Of a stretch of DNA of 50,119 nt, positions 37,601-45,225 are shown piece by piece. Every line of letters starts with the position of its first letter. Within the stretch, counting starts at the first letter, position 1. Source of the DNA: Streptomyces morookaense (GTDB lineage Bacteria > Actinomycetota > Actinomycetes > Streptomycetales > Streptomycetaceae). A program made the translations under genes and the position numbers. The notes below the pieces were generated by a model. It saw only the letters and a list, made by a program, of their open reading frames with translations. It was not told where the DNA came from and made no database searches. The stretch spans positions 1 to 50,119 of the forward strand of contig NZ_JABBXF010000089.1 of NCBI RefSeq assembly GCF_013030945.1, read 5' to 3'.

Positions 37601-38697
37601 TGACCGGGCTCCTGGACGCGCTCGGCGACCAGGTGCAGCACGGTGACACCCATCTCGGCCAGGCCCACCGCCTCGTCGGGACACGGCAGTTCGCGGGCGT
37701 CCGACCCGTACTCGTCGCTCACGACGAGCAGCCGGCTCTGCATCTGAAGCGCGTCCTTGCCGGCAAGGCCGCGGCGCACCTCGGCCGCGTAGGAGGCACG
37801 CTCGCGCAGATCACGGTTGATCAGCCGGGCGAGCCGGCCGAGTTCGGGGGCGAGGCGCCGGGCGGCGACGGGCCCGTCGTGCTCCTCGGGGTCCAAAGTG
37901 TGCGGCAGCCACTTCACCCACTCCCAGTCGTCCGCCATCCGGTCGCCGGGAGCGGCGAGGGCGAGCGCGACGTCGTCGGGCGCGTGCGCAACGGCCGTCT
38001 GGCACAGGAGTGCACGCACGACACGCAGCACACTCTCCCTGTCGCCACCGACGATGCTGACGTTGCCCGCGCGGTCCAGCGGGACGGTCAGCGGCAGGTC
38101 GGTGGCCGTGCTGAAACGGGCCTTGAGGGCACCGGCCTCGTTGAGCATGAACCGGTCGGGCGGGGTGAGCACGCTGCTGCCCTGCTGCCCGACGGTCAGC
38201 GGGCGTGCCGGCATCCGGCCGGTGCCGATGCGCACGCGCAGGAAGTCCTCGTCCGCACGCCGCCGTTCCCACAGCCGCGCCGGGTCGCGCACGACGTCGT
38301 AGAGCGCCTCCGGCGCCGGGTCGAGCACACGGGCGGCCTCGCGGCGCTCCCGCTCCTCGGCACCCAGCTCCTCGCGGAGCTCCTCCAGGTACTCCAGGTA
38401 GCGCTCGCGCTGCGCGCGCCGGGTGCGCTGCGCCTTGCCGCGCTGCGACAGCAGCATGCCGACCGAGCCGATGACGGTGACGACCAGCACGATGGCACCG
38501 AGCCCGGCGAACTGGCTGTTGCGCACAACCGTCATCATCACGACGGAACTCATCACGCCCGCAATGGGCATGAGGGTGTGCAGGGCACCGCCGGTCTTGC
38601 CCTCGGGCAGGTTGGGCGGCGGCTCGATGGTGCGCGCGTCCGGGACGACCAGGGGGCGCGTGGTGCGGGCGGGGCGGTGGACTATGCGCGTGGTCAT
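34693..38697 (-). CDS. eccC: Type VII secretion ATPase EccC (FtsK/SpoIIIE family)
   Basis: 1334 residues. Two N-terminal membrane helices (about 42-85) are followed by an EccC DUF region. Three FtsK-type ATPase modules come next, with Walker A motifs GATGSGKS (about 490), GGPQSGKT (about 838) and GDSECGKT (about 1124). Module 1 has a full Walker B (LFVVIDEFGELL). Modules 2 and 3 have VIDGFGAL and LIDDYDIL, lacking the usual catalytic acid after the Asp pair position, as is common for regulatory substrate-binding modules. EccC recruits WXG100-type substrates and drives export through the EccB-E membrane complex. It is fused (EccCa plus EccCb in one chain). It overlaps the MinD-like gene by ATGA. 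Confidence 0.95.
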   Translation of the reverse strand: MTTRIVHRPARTTRPLVVPDARTIEPPPNLPEGKTGGALHTLMPIAGVMSSVVMMTVVRNSQFAGLGAIVLVVTVIGSVGMLLSQRGKAQRTRRAQRERYLEYLEELREELGAEERERREAARVLDPAPEALYDVVRDPARLWERRRADEDFLRVRIGTGRMPARPLTVGQQGSSVLTPPDRFMLNEAGALKARFSTATDLPLTVPLDRAGNVSIVGGDRESVLRVVRALLCQTAVAHAPDDVALALAAPGDRMADDWEWVKWLPHTLDPEEHDGPVAARRLAPELGRLARLINRDLRERASYAAEVRRGLAGKDALQMQSRLLVVSDEYGSDARELPCPDEAVGLAEMGVTVLHLVAERVQEPGHVSLRITVDGDQVHVEDLRTPEPVVVEGTADPATAAGAEGLARLIAPLRLSAESLVDAPLSGPVGFTEMLGIDDPAQLDVTALWQPRGERAFLRVPIGIGDGHQPVLLDLKESSELGMGPHGLCVGATGSGKSELLRTLVLALVASHPPEDLAMVLVDYKGGATFAPFAGLPHVAGVITNLENQAGLVERVHSSLAGEVQRRQQVLKDAGNVADIGHYAALRETRPDLEPLPHLFVVIDEFGELLTAKPDFIDLFLSIGRIGRSIGVHLLLSSQRIEGGKLKGLDTYLSYRLGLRTFSADESRTVLDTTDAFHLPPIPGFGYLKVDTSAYERFKAGFVSGPYKGPALRDVEDAAPLALPYPAFNTLEGPEDGSGDAEPAMRTRNPGPSVMSVMVDQLRDAAAPTRSIWLPPLPSAIALDTSAGPVQAGSRGMQLAVRPGAMKVPLGLLDDPARQWQGQWTLDLTVAGGHAAVIGGPQSGKTTLLRTLALSLAMTHTPREAGIYGLDLVGGGLAALAGLPHVGGIAGRADRERAARTVEEVRGMLAAREELFREHGIDSVERLREMRAEGRLPELSSTEIVLVIDGFGALRDDFEMIEDAVTDLLKRGGGYGIHVVAGMLRWNDVRIATQAMFGTRMELRLNDPGDSSIDRKLAETIAADEPGRVLTDGKLFAQTALPRIDGLASTSEIGPAVEQAAMVIRSSWSGDGAQRVRVLPARIPAASLPQVTAEPNRVPIGLDQTALAPVLLDLFKRDQHLIVLGDSECGKTNLLRLIAQGLMERYSDEEIVFAVMDPRRGLRKLVPEEYRGGYAHNSKLCGALATGIATELEKRMPDDLAAQDALASGTWYSGPRIVILIDDYDILTTAGQQPLAPFLPFIPSAQDIGLHFVVTRRVAGASRALYEPFLMTLRESGTAAVVMTGDRQEGQLFPGVYAGAQPPGRGTLVRRGEATRLIQTALAAEDNGDNGGNS

Positions 38698-39839
38698 CGG
38701 GTGCTTCGCCTGCTCATGGCTCGGGAGAGGACGTCGGCGGCGAGTTCGGTGGCGGCCTCGCGGGTGGCCTGGCCCAGCAGTTCGGTGCGGATGGGCCCGC
38801 CCGCGGCGAGGTGCCGGTCGTACGGGAGCGTCAGCACCTTGACGCCGTCCAGCTGGAGGTGGCCGCTCGCCGCGGCCACGTCGAGCGTCATGTGCGGGGA
38901 GGACGCGGCGAGGACCACGACGGTCTTCGCCATCAGCTGCGGGCGCCCGAGGGACGCCATCCACTCCAGCACCGCACGGGTGCTGGTGACGCCCTCGGCG
39001 GTGGCCGGGGTGACGAGCACCCGCGCCTGCGCGGCGACCAGGGCGGTACGGGCCAGCTCGCTGGGCAGCGTCTCGGAGTCGACGACGGTGATGCCGAAGT
39101 AGCGGCGCAGCGCGACCATGACGGAGCGGTACTCGTCCAGCTCCAGCCGGCTGCCCACCCGGCCCTGGCTGCCGGGCAGCAGCCAGCCGCCGCGCTCGGG
39201 CAGTTGGACGAGATAGCCGACGACGTCCGTCAGCTGCATCGACGGCTCGATGATCCGCGCGAGGTCCGCGGTCGTCCAGCGCACCTTGGTCGCGCCGAGA
39301 CGCGCGGGCAGCGTGCCGAGCGCGGCGTCGGCCTCCAGCATCAGGACGGGGTCCTGCCGGTAGTGCGCGTACGTGCGCCCGAGCAGCGCGGTGACGGTGG
39401 TCTTGCCGGCGCCGCCGCGGATGCTGGTGACGACGATCTGCCGCCCGGTGGTCAGCGGCTGCTGCAACGCCTGCGCGACGCGGGTCGCGTCCTCCACCTC
39501 ACGGGTCGCCGAGGAGCCGACGAGGCGGCGCAGGGAGCGGCTGGTGCGCTTGGCGGCCGAATCCCCGCTGAGCGGCTTGCCCTTGAGGAGTTCCTCGGGG
39601 AGCTCGATCTCGGTGGTGACGGGGGTGGGGAGGGGACGCAGGGGAGCGGGACGGTAGGGGGCGGGCTCCGGGGCCGGGGCCGCCGCCCGGGGCGGGACGG
39701 CGTCGGCGGGCTCGGCGGGTTTGTCGGCCTCCGCCTCCTGCTTGCCCGCCAACTCGTCGAGCTCTCCGGTCAGATTGCGCAGATTGCGCAGCAGATCACC
39801 CTGCCAGTCGCTGCTCTGGCCTTGCTGGTCCTGGGACAT
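38694..39839 (-). CDS. MinD/ParA-like P-loop ATPase of the type VII secretion operon
   Basis: 381 residues. The N-terminal about 125 residues are charged and Pro/Ala-rich. The deviant Walker A is TSIRGGAGKTT (about 140-148), with LMLEADAALGTLPARLG and TVVDSETLPSE as switch/Walker B elements. The C-terminus ends in an amphipathic basic helix (AADVLSRAMSRRS), as in membrane-dimerising MinD proteins. EspI-like and other MinD-like ATPases occur in ESX loci and may tune or localise the apparatus (family knowledge). It lies between eccD (9-nt gap) and eccC (4-nt overlap). Confidence 0.9.
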   Translation of the reverse strand: MSQDQQGQSSDWQGDLLRNLRNLTGELDELAGKQEAEADKPAEPADAVPPRAAAPAPEPAPYRPAPLRPLPTPVTTEIELPEELLKGKPLSGDSAAKRTSRSLRRLVGSSATREVEDATRVAQALQQPLTTGRQIVVTSIRGGAGKTTVTALLGRTYAHYRQDPVLMLEADAALGTLPARLGATKVRWTTADLARIIEPSMQLTDVVGYLVQLPERGGWLLPGSQGRVGSRLELDEYRSVMVALRRYFGITVVDSETLPSELARTALVAAQARVLVTPATAEGVTSTRAVLEWMASLGRPQLMAKTVVVLAASSPHMTLDVAAASGHLQLDGVKVLTLPYDRHLAAGGPIRTELLGQATREAATELAADVLSRAMSRRSTR

Positions 39840-39848
39840 GCGGCTCTC

Positions 39849-41213
39849 CTAGAACTGGTGCAGCAGGCGTACGTACACGCCGAACACCCCGACCGCGAGC
39901 GGGAAGAGGGCGATCACGCCGAAGGTCTCGACGAGGTCGACGGCGCGGCGCAGCCGGACGCGTACGTGCTCGGGCGGCTGGACGGCGAGGACGCCGAGCG
40001 GTACGACCGCGGCGAGCGCGAGCACGGCGAGCGGGCCGTAGGGGGTGCCGTGGGAGTGGCCGGTGTGGGCGCCGTGGCCGATCCAGAGGACGGCGAGCCG
40101 GACGAGCAGCACCAGGGCCGCGGTCATGAGCGCCACGACCTCGGCCACCAGCGGGAACGCCCGCGAGCGGGAGAGCAGTACGACGGCGAGCACGGCGGTC
40201 AGGCCGACCGTCCAGGGCGACGGGTCGCCGACGGCGAGGATGCCGCCCGCGGTGGCGGACGCGGCGACGACGACCGTGGCGAGGACCAGTCCGCGGTGCG
40301 TTGCGGCGAGGGCGGTCTCGACCTCGTGGCGGCTGACGGAGGCGCCGCCGGAGCGGCGGTCGTCCAGCCCGGTGAGGCCGGCGGCCATCAGCGCGAGGCG
40401 GGGCAGCAGTCCGAGGACGACGACGGAGACGACGGCGAGGACCGAGCCGACACGGGCGGCGTCGCTCTGGAAGGCGGCAACGGCCTCCCATACGGCGGTC
40501 GTTGTGACGACGGCGGCCGCACCGACGAGCCCGCCGCGGCCGAGCGGCGAGAACAGCCCGAGCAGCGCGAGGGTGACGGTGAGCGCGGCCGCGGTCGCGG
40601 CGAGGCGCGCGGGCCCGTTCCAGGCGTGCGCGTCGGCGGCGGTCCAGGCGGCGAGCACGCCGAGGGTGCCGCCGGCCAGCATGAGGATGGTGCCGAGGTC
40701 GCGTCGCCCGGCCTTGCCGACGACGGCGCCGACGACGGCCATGAGCGCGGCAACTCCTGCGATCCCGGCGGGCACGGCGGCGGAGCCGAGGCTGGTGCGG
40801 GCGAGCACGCCGGCGACGAGGGCGAGGAGGACGGTGGCGGCACCGGCGGTCCACTGCCGGGCCTCGGGACGCCAGCGCCAGGCGCGTACGTCCAGATCCT
40901 CGGCCAGCTCGTCGGTGACGTCGTGCACGACGGGCGCGGAGGGTGCGTCGTGCGACCGGACGAGCCGGAGGATCGCACCGTCCGGCACACCGGCCTCGGC
41001 GAGGCTGCCGTCCTGGGGCAGGACGGCCCCGTCGGCGGTCACCAGGTGCCGGGCTGCGGGCCGTTCGGCGACCCGGTCGTCGAGCAGCCGCAGGACGTCC
41101 GGGAGAAGCCTCCCGATGGGTTCGTCCGCGGGCAAAACAAGATCCACCCGGCGTCGTTCGCCGACGAGAGTGATCCTGCTCAATTCCGTACGCTGTTTTG
41201 CCCCCACGTTCAC
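39849..41213 (-). CDS. eccD: Type VII secretion integral membrane protein EccD
   Basis: 454 residues. The cytosolic ubiquitin-like domain (1-90: SRITLVGERRRVDLVLPADEPIGRLLPDVLRLL) is followed by about 11 membrane helices from residue 125 to the C-terminus. This is the standard EccD plan; EccD dimers form the membrane vestibule of the ESX pore. It starts GTG at 41213, 13 nt after the upstream small gene. No EccB, EccE or mycosin gene lies in the window, so the machine must be completed elsewhere or be a reduced variant. Confidence 0.93.
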   Translation of the reverse strand: MNVGAKQRTELSRITLVGERRRVDLVLPADEPIGRLLPDVLRLLDDRVAERPAARHLVTADGAVLPQDGSLAEAGVPDGAILRLVRSHDAPSAPVVHDVTDELAEDLDVRAWRWRPEARQWTAGAATVLLALVAGVLARTSLGSAAVPAGIAGVAALMAVVGAVVGKAGRRDLGTILMLAGGTLGVLAAWTAADAHAWNGPARLAATAAALTVTLALLGLFSPLGRGGLVGAAAVVTTTAVWEAVAAFQSDAARVGSVLAVVSVVVLGLLPRLALMAAGLTGLDDRRSGGASVSRHEVETALAATHRGLVLATVVVAASATAGGILAVGDPSPWTVGLTAVLAVVLLSRSRAFPLVAEVVALMTAALVLLVRLAVLWIGHGAHTGHSHGTPYGPLAVLALAAVVPLGVLAVQPPEHVRVRLRRAVDLVETFGVIALFPLAVGVFGVYVRLLHQF

Positions 41214-41226
41214 GCGGCAGAACCTA

Positions 41227-41580
41227 TCACTGGGCCGACTCCGTCACTTTGTGCGCTTTGTGCGTTGCTTTGGGGGTGGGGGCCGATGACGACTCGGGTG
41301 CGGGCGTGGGCGTAGGCGTCACGGGCGCATACCGCTGCTGTTGCTGCTGCTGTTGCTGCTTCTGCTGTTCTTTCTGCTTGGCGAGGGTGTGCTGAATGAA
41401 CGACCACCCGACGCATCCGGCGCACAGCACCGCAGCAATGGCAATTCCGGCAAATACCTTGCCGAGCTTCTCGTCCGCGGAGCGGCGGGCCCGCTGGGCC
41501 CCGTAGAGCAGCGCATCCCGCATACGGCGGCGCCGCACGGACACCGACTCCAGCAGCTGACTGTCGTAATCCTTCGCCAT
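41227..41580 (-). CDS. Small single-pass membrane protein with poly-Gln tract, first gene of the secretion operon
   Basis: 117 residues from the second of two adjacent ATGs (41583 and 41580); GGGGA lies just upstream. The cytosolic N-terminus (AKDYDSQLLESVSVRRRRMRDALLYGAQRARR) is basic. One helix (FAGIAIAAVLCAGCVGWSF, about 45-63) follows, then an external Gln tract (KQKEQQKQQQ and on, 12 Gln in 15 residues) and a Pro/Thr/Ser tail. No catalytic motif is seen. It is co-transcribed with eccD. It may be a small accessory subunit of the secretion complex (inference). Confidence 0.8.
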   Translation of the reverse strand: MAKDYDSQLLESVSVRRRRMRDALLYGAQRARRSADEKLGKVFAGIAIAAVLCAGCVGWSFIQHTLAKQKEQQKQQQQQQQQRYAPVTPTPTPAPESSSAPTPKATHKAHKVTESAQ

Positions 41581-41786
41581 CATTCCCCGTCTTGCCCGAT
41601 GCACCGGGCCTGCCGCGCTTGCTTCGCGATCCGGCAACCACCCCCACGGTGGCAGCCCGGTCCGGTTCTGGACCGGCGCCGGGAGTTTGTTCAGCTTAGC
41701 CCGTGGGTCCGACAGGGCGGGTCGGGGAGGTCCCCGGCGGAATATCCGTTACGCACGCATTACTTGATCACCGCAATTTTCACGGT

Positions 41787-42155
41787 TCACGGCGACAAAG
41801 GCGGGACCTGGGCGGCGCGGGCCTCGTTGTGGATGGCCAGGCACTCGTCCATCGCCGCCCGCCAGGCGGGGTCGTCCCCGTCGAGGGTGTTCGCGGCATC
41901 GAGCGCGGCGTGATACCGGGCGGCCATCGCCGGACGGCGCTCGATCTCGATCTCCGTGGCCCATTTGGTGAGAAAGACACGGATCGGGTGGAACGAGGCG
42001 TGCCGCGTGGCGAGGGTGAACGCCTGGTCCCGGTCGGCCTGGTACTCGGGCAGCCGCGACGGGTCCAGCCGCGCGAGGGCGGTGCGCAGCGCGGGAAAGG
42101 TGGTGGCGGGCCGCGGGATGAGGTCTCCCGGCTCGTCGGCGTACGGACCGCTCAT
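41787..42155 (-). CDS. Small hypothetical protein, loosely DUF6247-like
   Basis: 122 residues from the ATG at 42155 (MSGPYADEPGDLIPRP). It is helical and charged, with LRTALARLDPSRLPEYQADRDQAF, HPIRVFLTKWATEIEIERRP and a C-terminal MDECLAIHNEARAAQ. The layout recalls DUF6247 proteins, which often sit near small toxin-antitoxin-like genes, but the match is from memory and weak. No signal or membrane segment. It is upstream of the secretion operon on the same strand and divergent from the TetR gene. Function unknown. Confidence 0.7.
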   Translation of the reverse strand: MSGPYADEPGDLIPRPATTFPALRTALARLDPSRLPEYQADRDQAFTLATRHASFHPIRVFLTKWATEIEIERRPAMAARYHAALDAANTLDGDDPAWRAAMDECLAIHNEARAAQVPPLSP

Positions 42156-42284
42156 GCAGCGGGAGCCTCCTCCTGCGTCCGGCTGTTGCTGAGTATTGCC
42201 AGCCCGCAAGGGTACGGAGTTCTGCCGGGAATTACGGGGCGATCGATGGCCAACGGTTGGCAACTCGGCGGGTACGGTCGGATC

Positions 42285-42971
42285 ATGGACATACCGCACG
42301 GCCTGCCGGCCGCCATCGGGACCACTGCGCGCCGCATCCTCGCGGAACGGGGCGCCGGCGGGCTGACCTTGGAAGCCGTGGCTCGCGAACACGGTCTGGC
42401 TCTCGCCGACGTCACCTCCGCCTTCCCCCACCGGGACGACCTGCTGACTGCACTGCTCATCGAGGCCTACGACGAGTCGGGCGCCGCGATGGAACGGGCC
42501 GACCAGGCGGCCCGCGACGCCGGCGCATCGGCAGGAGCCCGCCTCCTCGCGGCCGCCCGCGCCCTGCGGCAGTGGTCGGTCGCCAACCCGGCCGAATTCG
42601 CGCTGGTCTACGGTTCGCCCGTGCCGGGCTACCACGCGCCGGAGGACACGGTGCCGCCCGCCTCGCGCACCCCCGCCGTGCTGGCCGGCATCCTGCGGTC
42701 CGCCCTCGAGGCCGGCGAACTCACCGCGCCCCGGCGGGCGGTGCCGGGCCCGCCGCTGATCCGCCCGGAGGCGGCGGCGCTGTTCGGCAACGTGCCGGAG
42801 GCGCCGTACGAGGACCTCGTCGAGCGCGGCATCGTGCTGTGGAGCAACCTGATCGGGCTGCTGGTGTTCGAGGTCTTCAGCCGCACCCACGACAGCGTGA
42901 CGGACCAGGCCGCCTTCTTCGACTTCGCCATCGCGGTGACGGCGGAGGGCGTGGGGCTCACGGTGTCCTAG
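42285..42971 (+). CDS. TetR/AcrR family transcriptional regulator (WHG domain type)
   Basis: 228 residues. The N-terminal HTH is TTARRILAERGAGGLTLEAVAREHGLALADVTSAFPHRDDLLTALL split over helices 1-4 (residues about 8-55). The C-terminal ligand domain includes FALVYGSPVPGYHAPED, typical of the WHG subgroup. It binds DNA as a dimer and is released by a small ligand. The ATG at 42285 was chosen at the start of homology; GGTCGGATC precedes it with a weak ribosome site. Its divergent neighbour (41787-42155) is a possible target along with itself (inference). Confidence 0.92.
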   Translation: MDIPHGLPAAIGTTARRILAERGAGGLTLEAVAREHGLALADVTSAFPHRDDLLTALLIEAYDESGAAMERADQAARDAGASAGARLLAAARALRQWSVANPAEFALVYGSPVPGYHAPEDTVPPASRTPAVLAGILRSALEAGELTAPRRAVPGPPLIRPEAAALFGNVPEAPYEDLVERGIVLWSNLIGLLVFEVFSRTHDSVTDQAAFFDFAIAVTAEGVGLTVS

Positions 42972-42995
42972 CAGCAGGTCTGCCGACGCACGTCT

Positions 42996-43040
42996 GGCGC
43001 ACATCTTCAATCCTCCCCTGTGGGACTGAAGATGTGCGCC
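42996..43040. terminator. Long hairpin terminator between convergent genes
   Basis: A perfect 14-bp stem GGCGCACATCTTCA / TGAAGATGTGCGCC with a 17-nt loop lies between the TetR stop (42971) and the stop of the secreted-protein gene (43076). Confidence 0.8.
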
Positions 43041-43075
43041 GGATGTGCACCGGCAGCCGAACCTGTGACGAACCT

Positions 43076-43630
43076 CTAGAGCCTGGGCTCCCAAGGAACG
43101 ACGGTGAAGTCGCCGCTCTCCACCTTCTCGAACGGTGCGGAACTCACGCACTTGGGCAGGTTGTCGGTGTCCCGCGGACTGCCCGTGGCCGCCCAGCTGT
43201 AGCCGAGGCGGTCGCCGTGCCGGCCTCTGTCGTCGACGGTGAAGCCGACCCGCTTGCCCACGGCACCGTCCAGGTCGGACTTGGTGATGACGCCCGTGGC
43301 CACGGCCACCTTGCCGCCCGTGACCAGACAGTCGATCCGCCCCTCGGCCGAGGCACCCTTGCCGTGCAGGTAGTGGCTGAACCGGAAGGTGCCGTGGGCC
43401 TTGTCCGGGGCCATCAGGTCCTTGGCGTCCAGGTGTGCGTCGAAGGTGAAGTGGATGTCGTCCCCGGCGGAGCGGTACAGCTTGCCGGTGCCGGTGAGCG
43501 AGGCGGCTTCCCGCTGCGGCCGTTGGTGCCCGCCGGCGGCGTCGTCGGCGGCAACTGCGGTGCCGGCGGCGGCTGTGGCGATGAGCAGTGCGGCGCCGAG
43601 GGCGGCCACGCGGGTGCGGTTGCGGGGCAT
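43076..43630 (-). CDS. Secreted protein of unknown function
   Basis: 184 residues. A Sec signal peptide (MPRNRTRVAALGAALLIATA, cleavage likely after AVA near residue 28) leads to a beta-rich mature domain: GKLYRSAGDDIHFTFDAHLDA, GTFRFSHYLHG, RIDCLVTGGKVAVATGVI, VGFTVDDRGRHGDRLGYSW, ending SGDFTVVPWEP. The two mature Cys (C in RIDCLV and in LPKCVSS) may form a disulfide. GGAAGGA precedes the ATG by 6 nt. The pattern of short strands resembles lipocalin- or repetin-like exported Streptomyces proteins, but no function can be given. Single gene, with the terminator hairpin downstream. Confidence 0.85.
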   Translation of the reverse strand: MPRNRTRVAALGAALLIATAAAGTAVAADDAAGGHQRPQREAASLTGTGKLYRSAGDDIHFTFDAHLDAKDLMAPDKAHGTFRFSHYLHGKGASAEGRIDCLVTGGKVAVATGVITKSDLDGAVGKRVGFTVDDRGRHGDRLGYSWAATGSPRDTDNLPKCVSSAPFEKVESGDFTVVPWEPRL

Positions 43631-43767
43631 GGCGGATCCTTCCGTTCATTGGCGATGGGCGAGGGCCGGGGACGTCCGTCCGGCCGTGCTCCACACTCCC
43701 GCGCCGCACACCCCCGGCACATCGCGCCGCGGACTGATCACCGCTCAGCCGCACGGCGGGCCACTGG

Positions 43768-44907
43768 TCAACCCTGGGGAGGACGCCGGCACGACCGCAG
43801 CCGAACACGCGCGGTGGACGGTATCCCTCCACTCCGGACTGCCGTGTCGAGAGGCCGGTACCCGCACCCGTCGGACACCTCGTACTCCCACTCCAGCTCC
43901 GGTGACCGCGTGAGCACCCCGGTGATGGGATGGTCGCGGTAGTACCGGACCCAGTCCGGCCAGAGCCAGGTGCGGCCCTCACCGGCGAGGGCGGCGAGCC
44001 GGAGCCGTTCGGCGGCGAGGGTGGCCTCGATGCGCTGGGCGTGACGCCGCAGGTAGTCGACACTGTCGGCGCGGGCCGGGGTCTTGTAGCCGCTGGGCGA
44101 ACGGAACGGTGCCGTGGTGCGCGTGGCGGTGCCGACCTCGTCGATCCAGTCGACGGTCACCTGCCCGGTGCCGTGCACGGTGACGACTGCGTCGAGCGCG
44201 GCGTTCCACCACAGCGCCCCGCGCCCGATCCACCCGACCGTCAACGTCCCGTCGGCCTCCAACCCATGGCGGGGCACGGTACGTTCGGCCACCTCATGGG
44301 CCGGCACGCCGAGACGGGCCGCAGCCTTCTTGATGGACTTGACCAGCACCTTCTGCGGGGGCCGGGAGGGGCTGACCCAATAATGCAGGGCCCACAACTC
44401 CTCCATCGCGGCCGGCCCGCGCAGTTCACCGAGGGCGGTGAACGCGGCACCGGAGAGCCGGTCGTCCACGCGGTAGTAGGTGTCCATGGCCTGAGCGTTC
44501 TTCCGCGCGACGAGGGCGAGGTCGGCGGCCAGGCTGCTGTCCCCGCCGACCCACCCGGCGGCGAGGAGGACCCCGACCGCGAGACTACGGGCGGGAGACG
44601 GCGGCTTGCCCTGCCCGAGCTCCCGGATCACGTGCTCGGGGTCGGCCATCCCGTGAAAGGAGCCGCCGTGAGCCAACTCCCGAACCGCAAACTGCACGAT
44701 GTCTGCGGCACCTTCCGCCTTGAGCAGAGCCTTGGTGCGACGCTTCCAGGCGGTGTCGACCTTGTAGCGGTAGTCCCAGAACTGGGTGGCGGTGCCCAAG
44801 TGCAGGACGAGGTCGGCCAGTTCAGGAGACAGCCCGGTGAAGCGGCTCCGGATACGGTTGGACCAGTCGTTGCCGGGGTCGAGCAGGTTGGCTACGGGAT
44901 CACTCAT
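43768..44907 (-). CDS. DUF4132-like protein, apparently shortened at the C-terminus
   Basis: 379 residues, soluble. The segments DPGNDWSNRIRSRFTGLSPE, GELRGPAAMEELWALHYWVSP and KKAAARLGVPAHEVAERTVPRHGLEADG look like the HEAT-like and central part of DUF4132 proteins, as do LAALAGEGRTWLWPDWVRYYRDHPITGVLTR. Those proteins usually run several hundred residues longer. Here the frame ends soon after the YRDHPITGVL motif with a compositionally different tail (VRSGGIPSTARVRLRSCRR), suggesting truncation or a frameshift. Only 137 nt separate it from the next gene, so the missing part is not nearby. Function of the family is unclear. Confidence 0.7.
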   Translation of the reverse strand: MSDPVANLLDPGNDWSNRIRSRFTGLSPELADLVLHLGTATQFWDYRYKVDTAWKRRTKALLKAEGAADIVQFAVRELAHGGSFHGMADPEHVIRELGQGKPPSPARSLAVGVLLAAGWVGGDSSLAADLALVARKNAQAMDTYYRVDDRLSGAAFTALGELRGPAAMEELWALHYWVSPSRPPQKVLVKSIKKAAARLGVPAHEVAERTVPRHGLEADGTLTVGWIGRGALWWNAALDAVVTVHGTGQVTVDWIDEVGTATRTTAPFRSPSGYKTPARADSVDYLRRHAQRIEATLAAERLRLAALAGEGRTWLWPDWVRYYRDHPITGVLTRSPELEWEYEVSDGCGYRPLDTAVRSGGIPSTARVRLRSCRRPPQG

Positions 44908-45005
44908 GGGGACGATCCTGCCAAGGGGGACTGACAGTGGGTGGGCCTGGCAACCGGCAGGGCAGGATCACGGTCGGCCCGCTGTTGTGAAGCCGGCGCT
45001 TCCGA

Positions 45006-45052
45006 CAGCGGAAATCTCGAATCCTCGGGATCGGAATTCGAGATTTCCGCTG
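45006..45052. repeat. Long perfect inverted repeat (17-bp stem) with low-GC arms
   Basis: CAGCGGAAATCTCGAAT (45006-45022) pairs exactly with ATTCGAGATTTCCGCTG (45036-45052) around a 13-nt loop, and TCCG/CGGA extends the stem past one mismatch. It is downstream of the lipoprotein and broken p68 copy, so it may terminate that leftward transcript or mark an old mobile element end. The rest of 44908-45109 shows no gene. Confidence 0.8.
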
Positions 45053-45109
45053 CCGGAGGAGCCAGCTCCACACCCGGGGCCCGGCGAGGGCGCGTTGCGG
45101 GACCGTCAT

Positions 45110-45213
45110 CCTCGGGACCGTCGACGCCGAACCTTGGCGCAGCACTCGTAGAACCACTCCGAGGTCAGCCGATGGCGCTTGACCACCAAGGGGTGGACAG
45201 GGTCCGACGGTTC
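45110..45213 (-). pseudogene. Frameshifted copy of the 68-residue orphan gene
   Basis: Just after the lipoprotein stop, the minus strand encodes EPSDPVHPLVVKRHRL followed by TSEWFYECCAK. This matches residues 2-27 of the intact gene at 46392-46598, but without a start codon at the equivalent place. After AAG one extra base shifts the frame to a TGA. In the shifted frame the match continues as RFGVDGPEDDGPATR against FRVDDPEEDGTPER. It is a decayed duplicate, and the nucleotide similarity to 46500-46598 is obvious by eye. Confidence 0.85.
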
Positions 45214-45225
45214 CAGCGTGCCGCG

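Noticed and set aside
33269..37684. A 1471-codon minus frame fusing part of eccC with the DUF6177 gene
   Set aside because: The upper part is the wrong frame of eccC; the real genes meet at a TGATG overlap at 34693-34695.
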